This document shows, one piece after another, positions 32,844 through 41,090 of a stretch of DNA of 64,000 nucleotides. This DNA is from WHSW01 sp963742205. Its GTDB lineage: Bacteria; Actinomycetota; Thermoleophilia; Solirubrobacterales; 70-9. Each line of letters opens with the position of its first letter. The first letter of the stretch is position 1. Under the pieces are notes generated by a model, which ran no database searches, was not told the DNA's origin, and saw only the letters and a list, made by a program, of their open reading frames with translations. Made by a program: the position numbers and the translations under genes. Location of the stretch: positions 62,001-126,000 of the forward strand of contig CAVUKZ010000002.1 of NCBI GenBank assembly GCA_963742205.1, in the 5' to 3' direction.

Positions 32844-34853
32844 GTGCTCATGGGAGGTAGACGAATCTCCAATTCGGAAGAGGCGATCCCGGTCCGTTCG
32901 CGGACGCTCATCCCTGCCGCGGCGGCCTGCGGGCTGCTCTGGGTCGGGGCGGTCGTGGTCGCCGGCCTGCAGCTGGACAGCACCACGCTGCAGCTCGTGC
33001 TCGGCGCCGCGGGGGTCCTCGCGACCGCCGGGCTGCTGCTGCTGATCCAGCGCCAGCACAGCCGCCTGCGCAGCCTCGCCCGCACCGACGCCCTCACCGG
33101 GCTGGCGAATCACCGCAGCTTCCACGAGTCGCTCGCGGCGGAGCTCGACGACGCGCGCGAGCGCTCGGACCCGCTGGCCCTCGTGCTGCTCGACCTCGAC
33201 AACTTCAAGCCGGTCAACGAGGCCCACGGCCATCCCTACGGCGACGAGATCCTCCGCGCGGTCGGCGTCGCGCTGCGCGACACGGTCTCGTCCGGGGACC
33301 AGCCGGCGCGGATCGGCGGCGCCGAGTTCGGGCTCATCCTCCCCGGGCGCGACAAGGACTCCGGGTTCGAGGTCGCCGAGCGCGCCCGGGCGGCGGTCGC
33401 GGCGATCCCCGTGCACGGCTTCCAGCTCAGCTGCTCGGCGGGCGTCGCCGCGTTCCCCGGCGACGCCGAAGACCCCTCGGCCCTGATCCTGCTCGCGACC
33501 AGCGCCCTGCAGTGGGCCAAGCGCGGAGGCAAGCGCCGCACCCGCCGCTACGACCCCGCCCACGCTCCGGCGACCTGGACCGATCGCCAGCGGGCCGAGA
33601 TCGAGGAGCTCCTTGCCCTCGACCGGCCGATCACCCCCGTCTTCCAGCCCGTCGTGAGCCTCGCCAGCGGGCGGATCATCGGCTATGAGGCGCTCTCGCG
33701 GTTCGGCGGTCCAAACTCGCGCACCCCCGACGTCTGGTTCGCCCAGGCACACGGCTGCGGGCTCGGCGCGAAGCTCGAGGCGGTCGCGATCCGCGCGGCC
33801 ATGGAGCCGCTGGGCCGCCCGCTCGAGACCCATCTGGCGATCAACGTCAGCCCCTCGGCGCTCGCCTCGGACGGCGTCCAGGAAGCGCTCGGGGAGCACC
33901 TGCACGGCGTCGTGGTCGAGATCACCGAGCACGAGTTCGTCCCCGACGACGATCTGCTCGCGGCCTCGGTCACGGACCTGCGCGACCGCGGGGCGATGAT
34001 CGCCATCGACGACGCCGGCGCCGGCCACGCCGGCCTCAAGCAGCTGATGGCCGTGCGTCCCGACATCGTCAAGCTCGACCGCGCGCTCACCCGCAACATC
34101 CACACGGACGTCGCCCGGATGGCCCTGGTGGAGTCGTTCGTGCGGTTCGCTCGCGACGTCGGAGCCACGGTCTGCGCCGAGGGAATCGAGAGCCTCGACG
34201 AGCTCGCCGTGCTCGCCGACCTCGACGTCGAGTGGGGTCAGGGCTACGTCCTCGCCCGCCCGGAGGCGCCGTGGACCGACGTGTCACCGATCGCCGCCGA
34301 GGTCTGCCGCCTGACGCTCGCCGAGAGCTTTCACTCACTGCCCACCGAGAACCAGCCGGTGGGCGCCAGCGACCGCCGTCTGGTCCACGTGAGCGCCCGG
34401 CTGGCCGCCGCCGGGTCCGCCCGCGATCTCGAGGGGGCGCTGGCGCTGATCGCGGCCGAACTCGGCTCCTCGAAGGTCTGCCTCTCGGCCCTGGACCCGG
34501 ATGACGGAACGCTCCGCACCCTGGTGGAGAACGGCGAGCCGAGCGCCGAGACCGTCTTCCGGCTCGACGACTACCCGCTGAGCGCCGAGGTGCTTCGCGA
34601 CCAGACCCCGGTGCAGACCCTCGCCGGCGATCCCGAGAGCGACCCGAGCGAGGTCGCGCTCCTGCTCGGCCTCGGCGAGCGCTCGGTGCTCATGGTCCCG
34701 GTCGTCAGCCGCGGCGAGAGCATCGGGATCATCGAGGCCTACCGGCGCGACGAGCGCGCCTGGACCCGGGCCGAGGTCAACCGCGCCCGGGTGATCGCGA
34801 ACCAGTTCGCGTCGGTGATCCCGTCGCTATCCGAGCTCGGCGACGAGCGCTAG
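32844..34853 (+). CDS. GGDEF-EAL-GAF c-di-GMP signalling protein
   Basis: 669 aa. Two membrane helices (about residues 22-68), a GGDEF domain with the altered loop GGAEF (158-162), an EAL domain (about 262-500) and a C-terminal GAF domain (about 515-665). Key EAL residues remain: GYEALSRF (E282), INVSPSA, EITEH, KLDR, CAEGIES and QGYVLARP. The loop-6 motif is DDAGAG, with Ala for the usual Phe. This pattern suggests a c-di-GMP phosphodiesterase with a degenerate cyclase domain that may still bind GTP. The 3' end shares CTAG with the next gene. GTG 32844 start is not strongly supported. Confidence 0.85.
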   Translation: MLMGGRRISNSEEAIPVRSRTLIPAAAACGLLWVGAVVVAGLQLDSTTLQLVLGAAGVLATAGLLLLIQRQHSRLRSLARTDALTGLANHRSFHESLAAELDDARERSDPLALVLLDLDNFKPVNEAHGHPYGDEILRAVGVALRDTVSSGDQPARIGGAEFGLILPGRDKDSGFEVAERARAAVAAIPVHGFQLSCSAGVAAFPGDAEDPSALILLATSALQWAKRGGKRRTRRYDPAHAPATWTDRQRAEIEELLALDRPITPVFQPVVSLASGRIIGYEALSRFGGPNSRTPDVWFAQAHGCGLGAKLEAVAIRAAMEPLGRPLETHLAINVSPSALASDGVQEALGEHLHGVVVEITEHEFVPDDDLLAASVTDLRDRGAMIAIDDAGAGHAGLKQLMAVRPDIVKLDRALTRNIHTDVARMALVESFVRFARDVGATVCAEGIESLDELAVLADLDVEWGQGYVLARPEAPWTDVSPIAAEVCRLTLAESFHSLPTENQPVGASDRRLVHVSARLAAAGSARDLEGALALIAAELGSSKVCLSALDPDDGTLRTLVENGEPSAETVFRLDDYPLSAEVLRDQTPVQTLAGDPESDPSEVALLLGLGERSVLMVPVVSRGESIGIIEAYRRDERAWTRAEVNRARVIANQFASVIPSLSELGDER

Positions 34854-35212
34854 AGCGAGCGCCGGGCGCGGAACTCGCGACGCACTGACTCCGGGCGACC
34901 CCACATCTGGACCACCTCGGCGCGCCCCTCGTGCACGTCGCGCACGATCAGCTCGCCCTCGATGCCCTCCTGGTCGAGCAGCGCGAAGGTGCCGACCGTC
35001 GTCTCGGCCGCGGCCGCGTGGCCGAAGCTGTGCGCGACGTTGATCCGGAAGTGCCAGTCGGCCTTCGAGTAGGGCTGGGCGTTGATCTGGGTGAGGAGCA
35101 CCGCGGCGTCGACGTAGCGGTCCTCGTCGCGCAGCCGCAGGTCGCAGACGATGTCCGTCCAGTCGGCCGGCAACGCCTCGAGCAGTTCGGTGAAGTCCTC
35201 GGCGAGCGCCAC
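34850..35212 (-). CDS. Uncharacterised small cytoplasmic protein
   Basis: 120 aa, acidic, mixed alpha/beta: FTELLEALPADWTDIVCDLR at the start, then HFRINVAHSFGHAAAAETT and EGELIVRDVHEGRAEVVQMW. No catalytic or metal-binding set is evident. The GTG is set by TAGTCT six bases upstream. I cannot assign a family; it may be specific to these actinobacteria. Confidence 0.65.
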   Translation of the reverse strand: MALAEDFTELLEALPADWTDIVCDLRLRDEDRYVDAAVLLTQINAQPYSKADWHFRINVAHSFGHAAAAETTVGTFALLDQEGIEGELIVRDVHEGRAEVVQMWGRPESVRREFRARRSL

Positions 35213-35218
35213 GCGCTC

Positions 35219-35224
35219 AGACTA
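35219..35224 (-). promoter_or_regulatory. -10 box TAGTCT, leaderless start at 35212
   Basis: TAGTCT on the minus strand, six bases upstream of the GTG; it lies only about nine bases from the mntH stop on the same strand. Confidence 0.5.
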
Positions 35225-35232
35225 CCTGGGGC

Positions 35233-36602
35233 CTAGCCGAAGAACACCTGCTGGAGCAGGAACAGGTTCAGCGCGATGATCAGGCCGGCGAGCACGCGCG
35301 GCGATCGCGGTCAGCCAGCCGCGGGTTCGACGAGCGCGCCCATCACCTCGCGGCTTGCGCGCGATGACGAGCAGCGGGATCAGCGCGAACGGGATCCCGA
35401 ACGAGAGCACCACCTGGCTGATCACCAGGGCGTCGGTGGGGTCGACCCCGATCGCGAGCACGATCAGCGCCGGCGCCAGGGTGATCGCTCGGCGGAGGAA
35501 GATCGGGATCCGGCGCTGGATGAATCCCTGCATCACGACCTGACCCGGACATCGTCCCGACCGAGGACGAGGCGAAGCCCGAGGCCAGCAGGGCGATGCC
35601 GAAGACCGTTGCCGCGTTGTCGGAGACCGTCGTCTGGAGGCCTTCGAAGGCGCCCTCGATGCTGTCGATCCCGGTCAGGCCGCCGACGTGGAAGAGCGCC
35701 GCCGCCATGATCATCATCGACAGGTTGACGACGCCGGCGATCGCCATCGCGATCACCACGTCGATCTTCTCGAAGCGCAGGATCTTGCGCTTCTCCTCGT
35801 CGTTTCGCGCCCGACCACCCGCCGCTGGGTCAGCGCCGAGTGCAGGTAGACGACGTGCGGCATCACGGTCGCGCCGATGATCCCGGTGGCCAGCAGGATG
35901 CTCTCGGTGCCGCCGAAGCCGGGCACGAACAGGTGCCCGGCGACATCGCCGCGCGTCCGGCTTCGCCCAGAAGATCTCGAACCCGAACGCGACCAGGACG
36001 ACGCCGGCGAGCACCGCGATCGCGGCCTCGAGCCGGCGAAAGCCCCGCTGCTGCAGGGCGAGGATCGCGAAGGCGCCGGCGCCGGCGATCAGCGCCGCCG
36101 GGAACAGCGGGATGCCGAAGAGCAGGTTGAGGCCGAGCGCGGCGCCGACGACCTCGGCGATGTCGGTCGACCATCGCGATCGACCTCGGCCTGCACCCAG
36201 AGGCCGATCGAGGTCCGCCGGGAGAAGGTCTCGCGGCAGAGCTCGGGCAGGTTCTTTCCGGTCGCGATCCCGAGCTTCGCCGACTGCGTCTGGATCAGCA
36301 TCGCGATCAGGTTGGCGCGCGACGACGACCCAGAGCAGCAGGTAGCCGAACTGGGCGCCGGCCGCGATGTTGGTGGCGAAGTTGCCCGGGTCGATGTAGG
36401 CGACCGCGGCGATGAACGCCGGGCCGAGGAAGGGCCAGAGGCGCGAGAAGCCGCGCGCGTGCCCGTCGAGCGAACGGCGGGCGGCGCGGGCGACGGCGGC
36501 CTCTCCGGGGAGCACCGCCTCGACCTCGGGGTGCCCGTTGGGCGAGGGCGGCGGGGCCTCGGTCTCCGGCTTGCGGACCTCGGTCTTCTCCAGCAGCCTC
36601 AT
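35233..36602 (-). pseudogene. mntH: NRAMP-family Mn2+/metal transporter, many frameshifts
   Basis: Proton-coupled import of Mn2+ or Fe2+ through an eleven-helix bundle. The metal-site helix AAVAYIDPGNFATNIAAG (DPGN) and NLIAMLIQTQSAKLGIATGK are recognisable, followed by TDIAEVVGAALGLNLLFGIP, LLATGIIGATVMPHVVYLHS and GFASSSVGTMSGQVVMQGF, with the stop after QQVFFG. These blocks fall in different frames; at least six small indels lie between 35.3 and 36.3 kb. All transport motifs survive, so they may be sequence errors concentrated in this GC-rich gene. ATGA overlap with mntR. Fourth gene of the metal operon. Confidence 0.8.
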
Positions 36603-37297
36603 CGCCCACTCCCCGAGCGGCTGACCCGCATGGCCGCCGCGAGCCGGTTGCCGAGCGCGTGCTCGCGGTCCGCGACCTCCACGAACAGCGGCCCCTCGAA
36701 CGGGTCCCGGCGGCGCAGGACGATCTCGCACCCGGGCCGGATCCCGCGCTCGTCGAGGAACCGCAGCATCTCGGAGTCGCGGTCGGAGACGCGGGCGAAG
36801 ACGGCGGCGTCGCCCGGCTCGAGCTCGGCCAGCGACACCGTGTCGTCGGTGGCCATGTCGAGTTCGGCGCTCGGAATCGGGTCGCCGTGCGGGTCCAGGC
36901 TCGGATCGCCGAGCTTTGCGGCGATCCGGCGCTCGAGGTCCTCGGAGATGTAGTGCTCGAGCACCTCGGCCTCGTCGTGGACCTGGTCCCAGGGCATGTC
37001 GAGGGCGTCGGCGAGGTACGACTCGATCAGCCGGTGGTGGCGGATGACCTCCAGCGCCACCCGCTCGCCCGACTCGGTGAGCGACACGCCGTGGTAGGGC
37101 TCGTGCTCGACCAGCCCCAGCTCCGCCATCCGCTTCAGCATCGCGGTCACCGTCCCCGGCGACACGCCGAGGGCATCGGCGAGGGCCGAGGTGCCGGCCG
37201 GCCCGTGCTCCCGGCTCTCGAGCGCGTAGATCGCCTTCGCGTAGTCCTCGATCGCCTCGGTCGTCGGCGCTGGTTTCTTGATCCGCGCGTGACCCAT
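36599..37297 (-). CDS. mntR: MntR/DtxR-family metal-dependent repressor
   Basis: 232 aa with three domains: winged helix (TSALADALGVSPGTVTAMLKRM, about residues 36-57), metal/dimer domain and a C-terminal FeoA-like SH3 domain (about 150-222). Likely metal ligands are D18 (IEDY), H88, E92, H107, E111, E114 and H115. The usual DtxR Met10 and Cys102 are replaced by Asp and Glu, as in Mn-sensing MntR, although the long form resembles DtxR. It is coupled to ZIP and NRAMP genes and probably represses this operon through the palindrome at 39623-39638. Confidence 0.88.
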   Translation of the reverse strand: MGHARIKKPAPTTEAIEDYAKAIYALESREHGPAGTSALADALGVSPGTVTAMLKRMAELGLVEHEPYHGVSLTESGERVALEVIRHHRLIESYLADALDMPWDQVHDEAEVLEHYISEDLERRIAAKLGDPSLDPHGDPIPSAELDMATDDTVSLAELEPGDAAVFARVSDRDSEMLRFLDERGIRPGCEIVLRRRDPFEGPLFVEVADREHALGNRLAAAMRVSRSGSGR

Positions 37298-38505
37298 CAG
37301 ACGCTCACCAGCAGCCCGGTCGCGTAGAGCACGACGATCCCGGCGACGAGGCCGAGCACGGAGCGCGGGTTGAGCGCCCGCCGGCGCTCGTCGCGGATCG
37401 ACGGCAGCAGCTGGACGACCACCTGGGCGATCGCGCCGACGCCGACCCCGAACAGCAGCGCCGCGAGGCTCGGGTTGTAGGCGGCGGCGCCGATCCAGGC
37501 CCCGAGGATCGCCGGCGCGCCGGCGATCAGGCCGAGGCCGGCGAGGCGGCCGAATCCGGGCCGCTCGCCGCCGAGCGGGGCGACGATCGCCAGGCCCTCG
37601 GTCGTGTTGTGGATCGCGAAGCCGACGACGAGGAAGGCGCCGAGGGCGAGCGCGCCCGACGCGTAGGCCGAGCCGATCGCGAGCCCCTCGCCGAGGTTGT
37701 GCAGGCCGATCCCGATCGCGACCATGAGCGCGAGCGAGAAGCCACCGGCACCTGCCGAGCTCGCGCGGGCACGGCGCTCGCGCAGGTAGGCGTCGATGCC
37801 GGAGAGGGCCAGGAAGGCGACCAGCGCCCCGAGGAAGACGAGCTCGGCGCCCCCGAAGGCCGACGGCGCGTCGCCCGCGATCTCGAGCCCCTCGATCGCC
37901 GCGTCGACCGCGAGGAAGGCGAGCAGGCCCACCGTGAAGGCGATCAGCACCCGCAGCCAGCCCTCGCCGGCGCGGCGGATGAAGGGCAGCCACAGCAGCC
38001 CGAGCGAGACCGGGATCACGCCGACGTAGAGGCCGAGCAGCGCCATCAGCCCGAAGAAGCTCGCGTCGGTCGCGGGCGTCTCGGCCGCGACGGGGATCTC
38101 GTGTTCGATCGTGCCCCCGGTCGAGGTCAGCATCGAGACCGTCGTACGCCTCGCCCTCGATCCACGGGTAGGCGATCGTGATCGTGCTCGAGCTCGAGCC
38201 GGCCGAGCTCGCGAGCACCGTCGGCGGTGAACGGGACGTAGCCGTCGTTGACCGCGACCTGGGCGATCTCGACCGGGTCGGGGCCGTCGTTGCGCACCGT
38301 GAGCGCGATCTCGCCCGGGCGGAGCACCGTCCGCTCGATCCCGAGCTCCTCGACCGGCGGGCCGGAGCGCTCGCCGAGCCCGGGCCCGCCGAGCGCGGCG
38401 AAGAGCGGCGACCGCGACCGCGATCGCCAGCAGCGGCAACGAGCGCGAGCAGCCAGGCAGGAGCGCGGCCGAGGGCGCCGCGCGGTAGTCGGCACTCGCC
38501 TCCAT
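37297..38505 (-). pseudogene. ZIP-family metal transporter, N-part frameshifted
   Basis: The C-terminal 280 residues form an intact eight-helix ZIP bundle with the metal helices IGIGLHNLGEGLAIG (HNxxEG) and FAIHNTTEGLAIV (HNxxEG), so zinc, iron or manganese could move through it. The N-terminal 120 residues, an extracellular domain with VEELGIERTVLRPGEIALTV and TITIAYPWIEGEAYD after a short signal helix, need three frame changes near 38410, 38210 and 38140. The ATG shares one base with the oxidase stop (TGATG), and the 3' end shares a base with mntR. Confidence 0.78.
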
Positions 38506-39614
38506 CAGCTGACCTCGAAGAAGCCGATCCAGCCGAGCTCGGCGAACTCGCTGACGTGGGCGTGGAACATGTAGCGACCCGGATACGGGAAGCGCAGCTC
38601 GAGGATCCCGCGCTGGCCCTGGCCCTGGATCACCGTGTCGGTGAACTCGGTCGGCTGCAGCGACGTGCCGGTCGGGAAGTAGTGGAAGAAGTTCGCGTGC
38701 AGGTGAAACGAGTTGAGGGGGTCGAACTCGAGCACGTTGACGAGGTAGATCCGGATCAGCTGGTCGCGCTTGACCTGCACCGGGTCGGAGACGTGATGGA
38801 AGCCGACCGTGTTGACGGCGTAGACCTCGTTCGAGCCGTCGAAGTTGGTGTCGAAGCCGTTCATCACCATCACCAGCTCGTCGGCGTCGGCCCGGCCGGC
38901 CTTCGGGTCGATCACGAAGGCGCCGTACAGGCCGCGGGAGATGTGCGACGCGAGCGGCGAGACGTGGCAGTGGTAGAGGTGGAGGCCGAAGGGGCCGGCG
39001 TCGAACTCGTAGGTGAAGCTCTCCCCCGGGTCGATCGTGCCCCCGCCGATCCCCTCACCGATCCCCGGCATCCCGTCCATGACCGCCGGGTGGAGGCCGT
39101 GGAAGTGCATCGTGTGCGGGTGCTCGGAGCCGTTGGTGAAGTGGATCCGCAGCAGCTCGCCCTCGCGGCAGCGAAGCGTCGGGCCGGGAACGCGCCCGTT
39201 GTAGGTCCAGGCCTCGTAATGGACGCCGGGCGCGACCTCGATCTCCTTGTCCGCCGCCACCAGCTCCCACTCGCGCAGCACGCGGCCGCTGGCCAGGCGC
39301 CGGGTCGTCCCGAGGTCGAAGTCGCGCAGCACGTCGCTGGGGTGAAAGCCGTTGGCCGCGTGGTCCACCTCGCGGCCGGCCGCGAACGCCGCGTGACCGC
39401 CCGCCGCGTGACCGGCGTCGGTCGAGTGCAGCCCGTGGCCGGACACGGTCGACGCCTCGGCGCTGCCGGAATTGCCGGAGAGGGCGTCGTGAACGCCCTG
39501 GTGGGGGATCGTCTCGTGCAGCAGGGCCAGCGTCGGTGCCGCGATGACGCTCCCCGCGAGCAGCTTCCGACGACTGATCCCGCGCTCCGACGGGCTCTCT
39601 TTTCGCTTACTCAC
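38505..39614 (-). CDS. Two-domain multicopper oxidase, exported
   Basis: 369 aa. A twin-arginine-type signal (SRRKLLAG, residues 14-21) and a His-rich linker precede two cupredoxin domains. HTMHFHG and LYHCHVSPLASHI in domain 1 supply T2/T3 and the T1 Cys; SFHLHANFF and MFHAHVSEFAE in domain 2 supply T3 His only, so T1 copper is in the first domain. As the head of an operon with ZIP, MntR and NRAMP genes it may oxidise Mn2+ or Fe2+ near the cell surface, but laccase or nitrite-type chemistry cannot be excluded. GTG start at 39614, nine bases from the operator. Confidence 0.85.
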   Translation of the reverse strand: MSKRKESPSERGISRRKLLAGSVIAAPTLALLHETIPHQGVHDALSGNSGSAEASTVSGHGLHSTDAGHAAGGHAAFAAGREVDHAANGFHPSDVLRDFDLGTTRRLASGRVLREWELVAADKEIEVAPGVHYEAWTYNGRVPGPTLRCREGELLRIHFTNGSEHPHTMHFHGLHPAVMDGMPGIGEGIGGGTIDPGESFTYEFDAGPFGLHLYHCHVSPLASHISRGLYGAFVIDPKAGRADADELVMVMNGFDTNFDGSNEVYAVNTVGFHHVSDPVQVKRDQLIRIYLVNVLEFDPLNSFHLHANFFHYFPTGTSLQPTEFTDTVIQGQGQRGILELRFPYPGRYMFHAHVSEFAELGWIGFFEVS

Positions 39615-39622
39615 AAGCGAGA

Positions 39623-39638
39623 TTTTGACAAATCAAAA
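39623..39638. promoter_or_regulatory. Palindromic operator candidate of the metal operon
   Basis: TTTTGA-CAAA-TCAAAA, a perfect 6-bp inverted repeat with 4-bp spacer, nine bases upstream of the oxidase GTG and between it and the divergent ygfZ promoter. Its position over the oxidase promoter and the MntR gene in the same operon suggest that MntR binds it. The exact motif is not one I can match to a published MntR box. Confidence 0.6.
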
Positions 39639-39655
39639 CCCTGATCGGCAAGCCG

Positions 39656-39661
39656 TAAGAT
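39656..39661 (+). promoter_or_regulatory. -10 box TAAGAT, leaderless ygfZ start
   Basis: TAAGAT eleven bases before the ygfZ ATG at 39673. Confidence 0.5.
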
Positions 39662-39672
39662 GCTGGGGGCCG

Positions 39673-40621
39673 ATGGAGATCGCAAGCGCGCCCGAGATCG
39701 ATGCCCAATACCGCGTCCTCCGCGAGGCCGCGGGCGTGCTCGAGCGCCCCGAGCGCCGCTCGTTCGCGGTCTCGGGCACGGAGGCCGCCGACTACCTCCA
39801 GGGGCAGCTGACCAACGACGTCGAGGCCCTGTCGGCGGGCGACGGCTGCTACTCGGCGCTGCTCGACCGCAAGGGCCGCATGCAGGGCGACATGCGGGTG
39901 CTGCGCACCGCCGACGCGCTGCTGCTCGACACCGAGGCGATCGCCGGAGATGCCGTGCTTCGCCACCTCTCGATGTACAAGATCGGCCGCGACGTGACCA
40001 TCGACGAGATCACCGAGGACCGGACGGTGATCTCGGTGCTCGGCCCGGCCGCGGCTGAGGTCGCGCTCGGCGGGCCGGCCGGCCCCGAGCATGCCCACCG
40101 CGCCGTCGACCGTCGGCGGCGTCGAGTGCATCGCGGCCGCGACGGACCTCGGGGTCGACCTCATTGCGCCGCGCGCCGAGCGCCTCGAGGTGCTCTCCGC
40201 GCTGGCCGACGCGGGCGCCGAGCCGGTCGGCGACGAGGCGGCCGAGATCGCGCGGGTCGAGGCCGGCAGACCGCGCTTCGGGCGCGAGATGACGACCGCG
40301 ACGATCCCCCAGGAGGCGGGGATCAACGAGCGCGCCGTGAGCTTCACCAAGGGCTGCTACATCGGCCAGGAGACCGTCGCCCGCCTGCACTACAAGGGCA
40401 AGCCGAACCGCCACCTGCGCGGCCTGCGGCTCGAGCGCGCGGTCGCCGCCGGCGATCCCGTGCGGCTCGGCGAGCGCGAGCTCGGGACGGTCGGGACGGC
40501 CGTCCTCTCCCCCGCTCGCGGGCCGATCGCGCTCGCGATCCTGCGCCGCGAGGCCGAGCCGGGCGCCGCGGTTCAGGTCGGCGAGGGCGTGGCGGCCGAG
40601 GTCGTCGAGCTCCCGTTCTAG
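39673..40621 (+). pseudogene. ygfZ: YgfZ-like folate-binding protein, one frameshift
   Basis: GcvT-fold protein that uses tetrahydrofolate to help repair or assemble Fe-S clusters. The family signature KGCYIGQE is intact (plus strand, about 40350-40373), with YLQGQLTNDVEALSAGDGCY and DRKGRMQGDMRVL near the start and GRPRFGREMTTATIPQEAGI. One extra base near 40113 (GTCGACCGTCGG) splits it; repaired length about 315 aa is normal. Fe-S enzymes such as FbiC in this window could need it. Confidence 0.84.
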
Positions 40622-40657
40622 GCGCCCGAAGCGACACCGGGCGGCCGCATGTTGAGC

Positions 40658-40663
40658 TAGGGT
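40658..40663 (+). promoter_or_regulatory. -10 box TAGGGT, leaderless start at 40674
   Basis: TAGGGT ten bases before the ATG of the lipoprotein gene. Confidence 0.5.
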
Positions 40664-40673
40664 TGCGCGCACG

Positions 40674-41090
40674 ATGGGCGCATGGAGGAGGATGATCGCC
40701 CCGATCGCGGCATGCCTCGCCGCGCTCGTCCTCACCGCCTGCGGCTCCGAGGACTTCGCGAACAACCCCCGCCCGCCGGCCCCGATCGCACTCAGCGCGC
40801 GGATCTCCGACCAGGAGGTCTCCCTGAGCCCGAACACGGCGAAGGCCGTCGGCGCCGGGCTGGCGACGATCACGATCTCCAACCAGACGAACGACCCGAC
40901 GAAGCTGCTGCTGGAGGGGCCGACCGACCAGTCGAGCAGCGAGATCGTCGCCCAGGGGACGGGCGACATGAAGCTCAACCTCGAGCAGGGCGACTACAAG
41001 GTCTCCGCAGCGGACTCGAACGCGCGCCAGACGAAGCTCTCGGTCGGACCCGAGCGCCCGAGCTCGCAGAACGACCTGCTGCTGCCCTAG
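40674..41090 (+). CDS. Small putative lipoprotein
   Basis: 138 aa. Signal peptide with lipobox LTAC (Cys23), then a soluble part of Ser/Thr-rich beta-strands (ALSARISDQEVSLSPNT, LATITISNQTNDPTKLLLEG, KVSAADSNARQTKLSVG) reminiscent of an Ig-like or copper-chaperone-size fold. No ligand residues stand out. It shares CTAG with the convergent coiled-coil gene. Confidence 0.68.
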   Translation: MGAWRRMIAPIAACLAALVLTACGSEDFANNPRPPAPIALSARISDQEVSLSPNTAKAVGAGLATITISNQTNDPTKLLLEGPTDQSSSEIVAQGTGDMKLNLEQGDYKVSAADSNARQTKLSVGPERPSSQNDLLLP

